DNA from: JANQGH01 sp039177555
GTDB lineage: Bacteria; Pseudomonadota; Alphaproteobacteria; DSM-16000; Inquilinaceae
Reading direction: 5' to 3'
NCBI GenBank assembly: GCA_039177555.1
Contig: JBCDFV010000057.1
Coordinates: forward strand, 1 to 23,280
Length of the DNA: 23,280 bases
This document shows, in pieces, positions 21,637 to 23,280 of the stretch. The notes beneath the pieces were generated by a model. The model worked only from the letters and a program-made list of their open reading frames with translations. It was not told the DNA's origin and ran no database searches. How positions within the stretch are numbered: position 1 is the stretch's first letter; every line of letters starts with the position of its first letter. The translations under genes were made by a program, and so were the position numbers.

Positions 21637-23280
21637 ATGGAGACGGCGACCGCAACGCCGGATGCCCAGCCGGCCGACGGCGTGATGATCATCGATCGCA
21701 GCCAGCACGACTGGTACAAGGACGCGATCATCTATCAGTTGCATATCAAGGCCTTCCAGGACGCCAACAATGACGGCATTGGCGACTTTCAGGGCCTGAT
21801 CCAGCGGCTGGATTATGTCGCCGAACTGGGCGTCAATACGATCTGGGTGCTGCCCTTCTACCCCTCACCCTTGCGCGACGACGGTTACGACATCGCCGCC
21901 TATGAGGCGGTCAATCCCAGCTATGGCGAGGTCGAGGATTTTCGTCTGTTCGTCGAAGAGGCGCACCGGCGCGGCATTCGGGTGATCACCGAGCTGGTCA
22001 TCAACCATACATCCGATCAGCACCCGTGGTTTCAGCGTGCCCGTGAGGCGCCGGCCGGCAGTATGGAGCGCGATTTCTACGTCTGGTCGGACAGTGACGA
22101 GAAGTTCCCCGAGACCCGGATCATCTTTATCGACACGGAGAAGTCCAACTGGACCTGGGATGCGACGGCGGGCGCGTATTACTGGCACCGTTTTTATGCC
22201 CACCAGCCCGACCTCAACTTCGACAATCCGGAGGTGCTGAAGCAGGTCCTCAAGATCATGCATTTCTGGCTCGACATGGGGGTCGACGGGCTGCGGCTGG
22301 ACGCCATCCCCTACCTGGTCGAGCGCGAGGGCACGAACAACGAGAACCTGCCGGAAACGCACGACGTCCTGAAGAAGATCCGGGCCGAACTCGATGCCCA
22401 CTACCCGGATCGCATGCTGCTGGCGGAGGCCAACCAGTGGCCGGAGGACACGCGGCCCTATTTCGGCGACGGCGACGAATGCCATATGGGCTTTCACTTC
22501 CCGCTGATGCCGCGCATGTACATGGCCCTGGCCCAGGAGGACCGCCATCCGGTCACGGACATTCTGCGCCAGACGCCGGAGATCCCGGAGAATTGCCAAT
22601 GGGCCATTTTCCTGCGCAATCATGACGAGCTGACGCTGGAAATGGTCACCGATGAGGAGCGCGACTACATGTGGTCGTTCTACGCGTCGGATCGCAGGGC
22701 GCGGATCAATCTCGGCATCCGACGCCGTCTGGCGCCCCTGCTGGACAACGACCGGCGCAAGATCGAGCTGATGAACGGCCTGCTGTTTTCGATGCCTGGC
22801 ACGCCCGTGATCTATTACGGCGACGAGATCGGCATGGGCGACAACTACTATCTGGGCGACCGGGACGGTGTGCGCACGCCGATGCAATGGTCGGCGGACC
22901 GCAATGGCGGCTTTTCCAGGGCCAACCCGCAGCAGCTTTATCTGCCGACCATCCAGGACCCGGTCTATGGCTACGAGGCGGTCAATGTCGAGGGTCAGGC
23001 CTCAAGCGCCGGCTCGCTGCTGAACTGGATGAAGCGTACGATCACGATCCGCAAGCGACACAAGTCGCTCGGGCGCGGTAGGCTGGATTTCATCTATCCC
23101 CGGAACCGCAAGATCCTGGCCTACACCCGCACCCGTGACGACGAGATCCTGCTGTGCGTCTTCAATGTCAGCCGAACAGCCCAGGCCGTGGAATTGAACC
23201 TTGCCGATCATCGCGGCCGTATACCGGTGGAACTCGACGGCGGTACCACCTTTCCGCCGATCGGCGATCTGCCCTACATG
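21637..23280 (+). CDS. treS: Trehalose synthase (maltose alpha-D-glucosyltransferase), 3' end outside window
   Basis: TreS interconverts trehalose and maltose. The 548 residues visible remain open at the right edge. GH13 motifs are clear: WYKDAIIYQLHIKAFQD (26-42), DGIGDFQGLI, the TreS-typical LPFYPSPLRDDGYDIA (72-87), VINHTSDQHPWF (121-132), the nucleophile Asp222 in GLRLDAIPYL, the acid/base Glu264 in LLAEANQWPED, and Asp330 in LRNHDELTLEM. GTPVIYYGDEIGMGDN and GVRTPMQWSADRNGGFS also match. The catalytic unit is nearly complete; some family members continue into a fused maltokinase, which cannot be judged here. Start 21637 lies 5 nt after the glgE stop, so the genes are translationally linked. 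Confidence 0.95.
   Translation, partial: METATATPDAQPADGVMIIDRSQHDWYKDAIIYQLHIKAFQDANNDGIGDFQGLIQRLDYVAELGVNTIWVLPFYPSPLRDDGYDIAAYEAVNPSYGEVEDFRLFVEEAHRRGIRVITELVINHTSDQHPWFQRAREAPAGSMERDFYVWSDSDEKFPETRIIFIDTEKSNWTWDATAGAYYWHRFYAHQPDLNFDNPEVLKQVLKIMHFWLDMGVDGLRLDAIPYLVEREGTNNENLPETHDVLKKIRAELDAHYPDRMLLAEANQWPEDTRPYFGDGDECHMGFHFPLMPRMYMALAQEDRHPVTDILRQTPEIPENCQWAIFLRNHDELTLEMVTDEERDYMWSFYASDRRARINLGIRRRLAPLLDNDRRKIELMNGLLFSMPGTPVIYYGDEIGMGDNYYLGDRDGVRTPMQWSADRNGGFSRANPQQLYLPTIQDPVYGYEAVNVEGQASSAGSLLNWMKRTITIRKRHKSLGRGRLDFIYPRNRKILAYTRTRDDEILLCVFNVSRTAQAVELNLADHRGRIPVELDGGTTFPPIGDLPYM

Overview
The window reads as GC-rich chromosomal DNA of a Gram-negative alphaproteobacterium. The evidence is the strong G/C bias at third codon positions, a periplasmic-binding-protein sugar importer with two inner-membrane permeases, copper chaperones for cytochrome oxidase assembly, and a GlgE/TreS alpha-glucan locus. 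The order cannot be fixed from the sequence. No rRNA, tRNA, CRISPR array, insertion sequence or phage gene was seen.

Region 1 (1-8521) is a catabolic or uptake locus. A divergent, left-truncated NTF2/SnoaL-like gene lies at 1-143. After a promoter region with a perfect 12-bp palindrome comes a tightly packed plus-strand operon: MalK/UgpC-like ATPase, sugar-type solute-binding protein, MalF-like permease, an enlarged MalG-like permease, a SnoaL-like protein, a tandem double NTF2-like protein, a two-domain cupin, and a stand-alone protein of the MetE C-terminal (zinc methyltransferase) family. The gaps are short and the gene set is consistent, so a single imported substrate processed by small enzymes and possibly demethylated is the natural reading. 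I do not recognise a characterised pathway with this composition, and this is the main candidate for an undescribed system.

Region 2 (8567-10011) holds a convergent gene for a subtilase-like protein that has lost the catalytic Asp and His segments. It is preceded by a 100-bp stretch that is only 33% GC.

Region 3 (10012-15907) is all on the minus strand: lepA (elongation factor 4), an EamA/DMT transporter, a short-chain dehydrogenase, an aldo/keto reductase, and an AraC-type regulator that may control the two oxidoreductases.

Region 4 (16036-17772) has a SAM-dependent methyltransferase preceded by a 15-codon upstream ORF that overlaps its start as ATGA, then a convergent GNAT acetyltransferase. 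The acetyltransferase leader carries a textbook rho-independent terminator and an exact competing antiterminator sequence, so a transcription attenuator or riboswitch-like element is proposed.

Region 5 (17773-19397) is a copper-delivery operon: a DUF2946-like membrane protein, a PCuAC periplasmic copper chaperone and a SCO1/SenC protein. Region 6 (19592-23280) is glgE followed after 5 nt by treS, which runs off the right edge. Together they belong to the trehalose-maltose-maltose-1-phosphate-alpha-glucan pathway.
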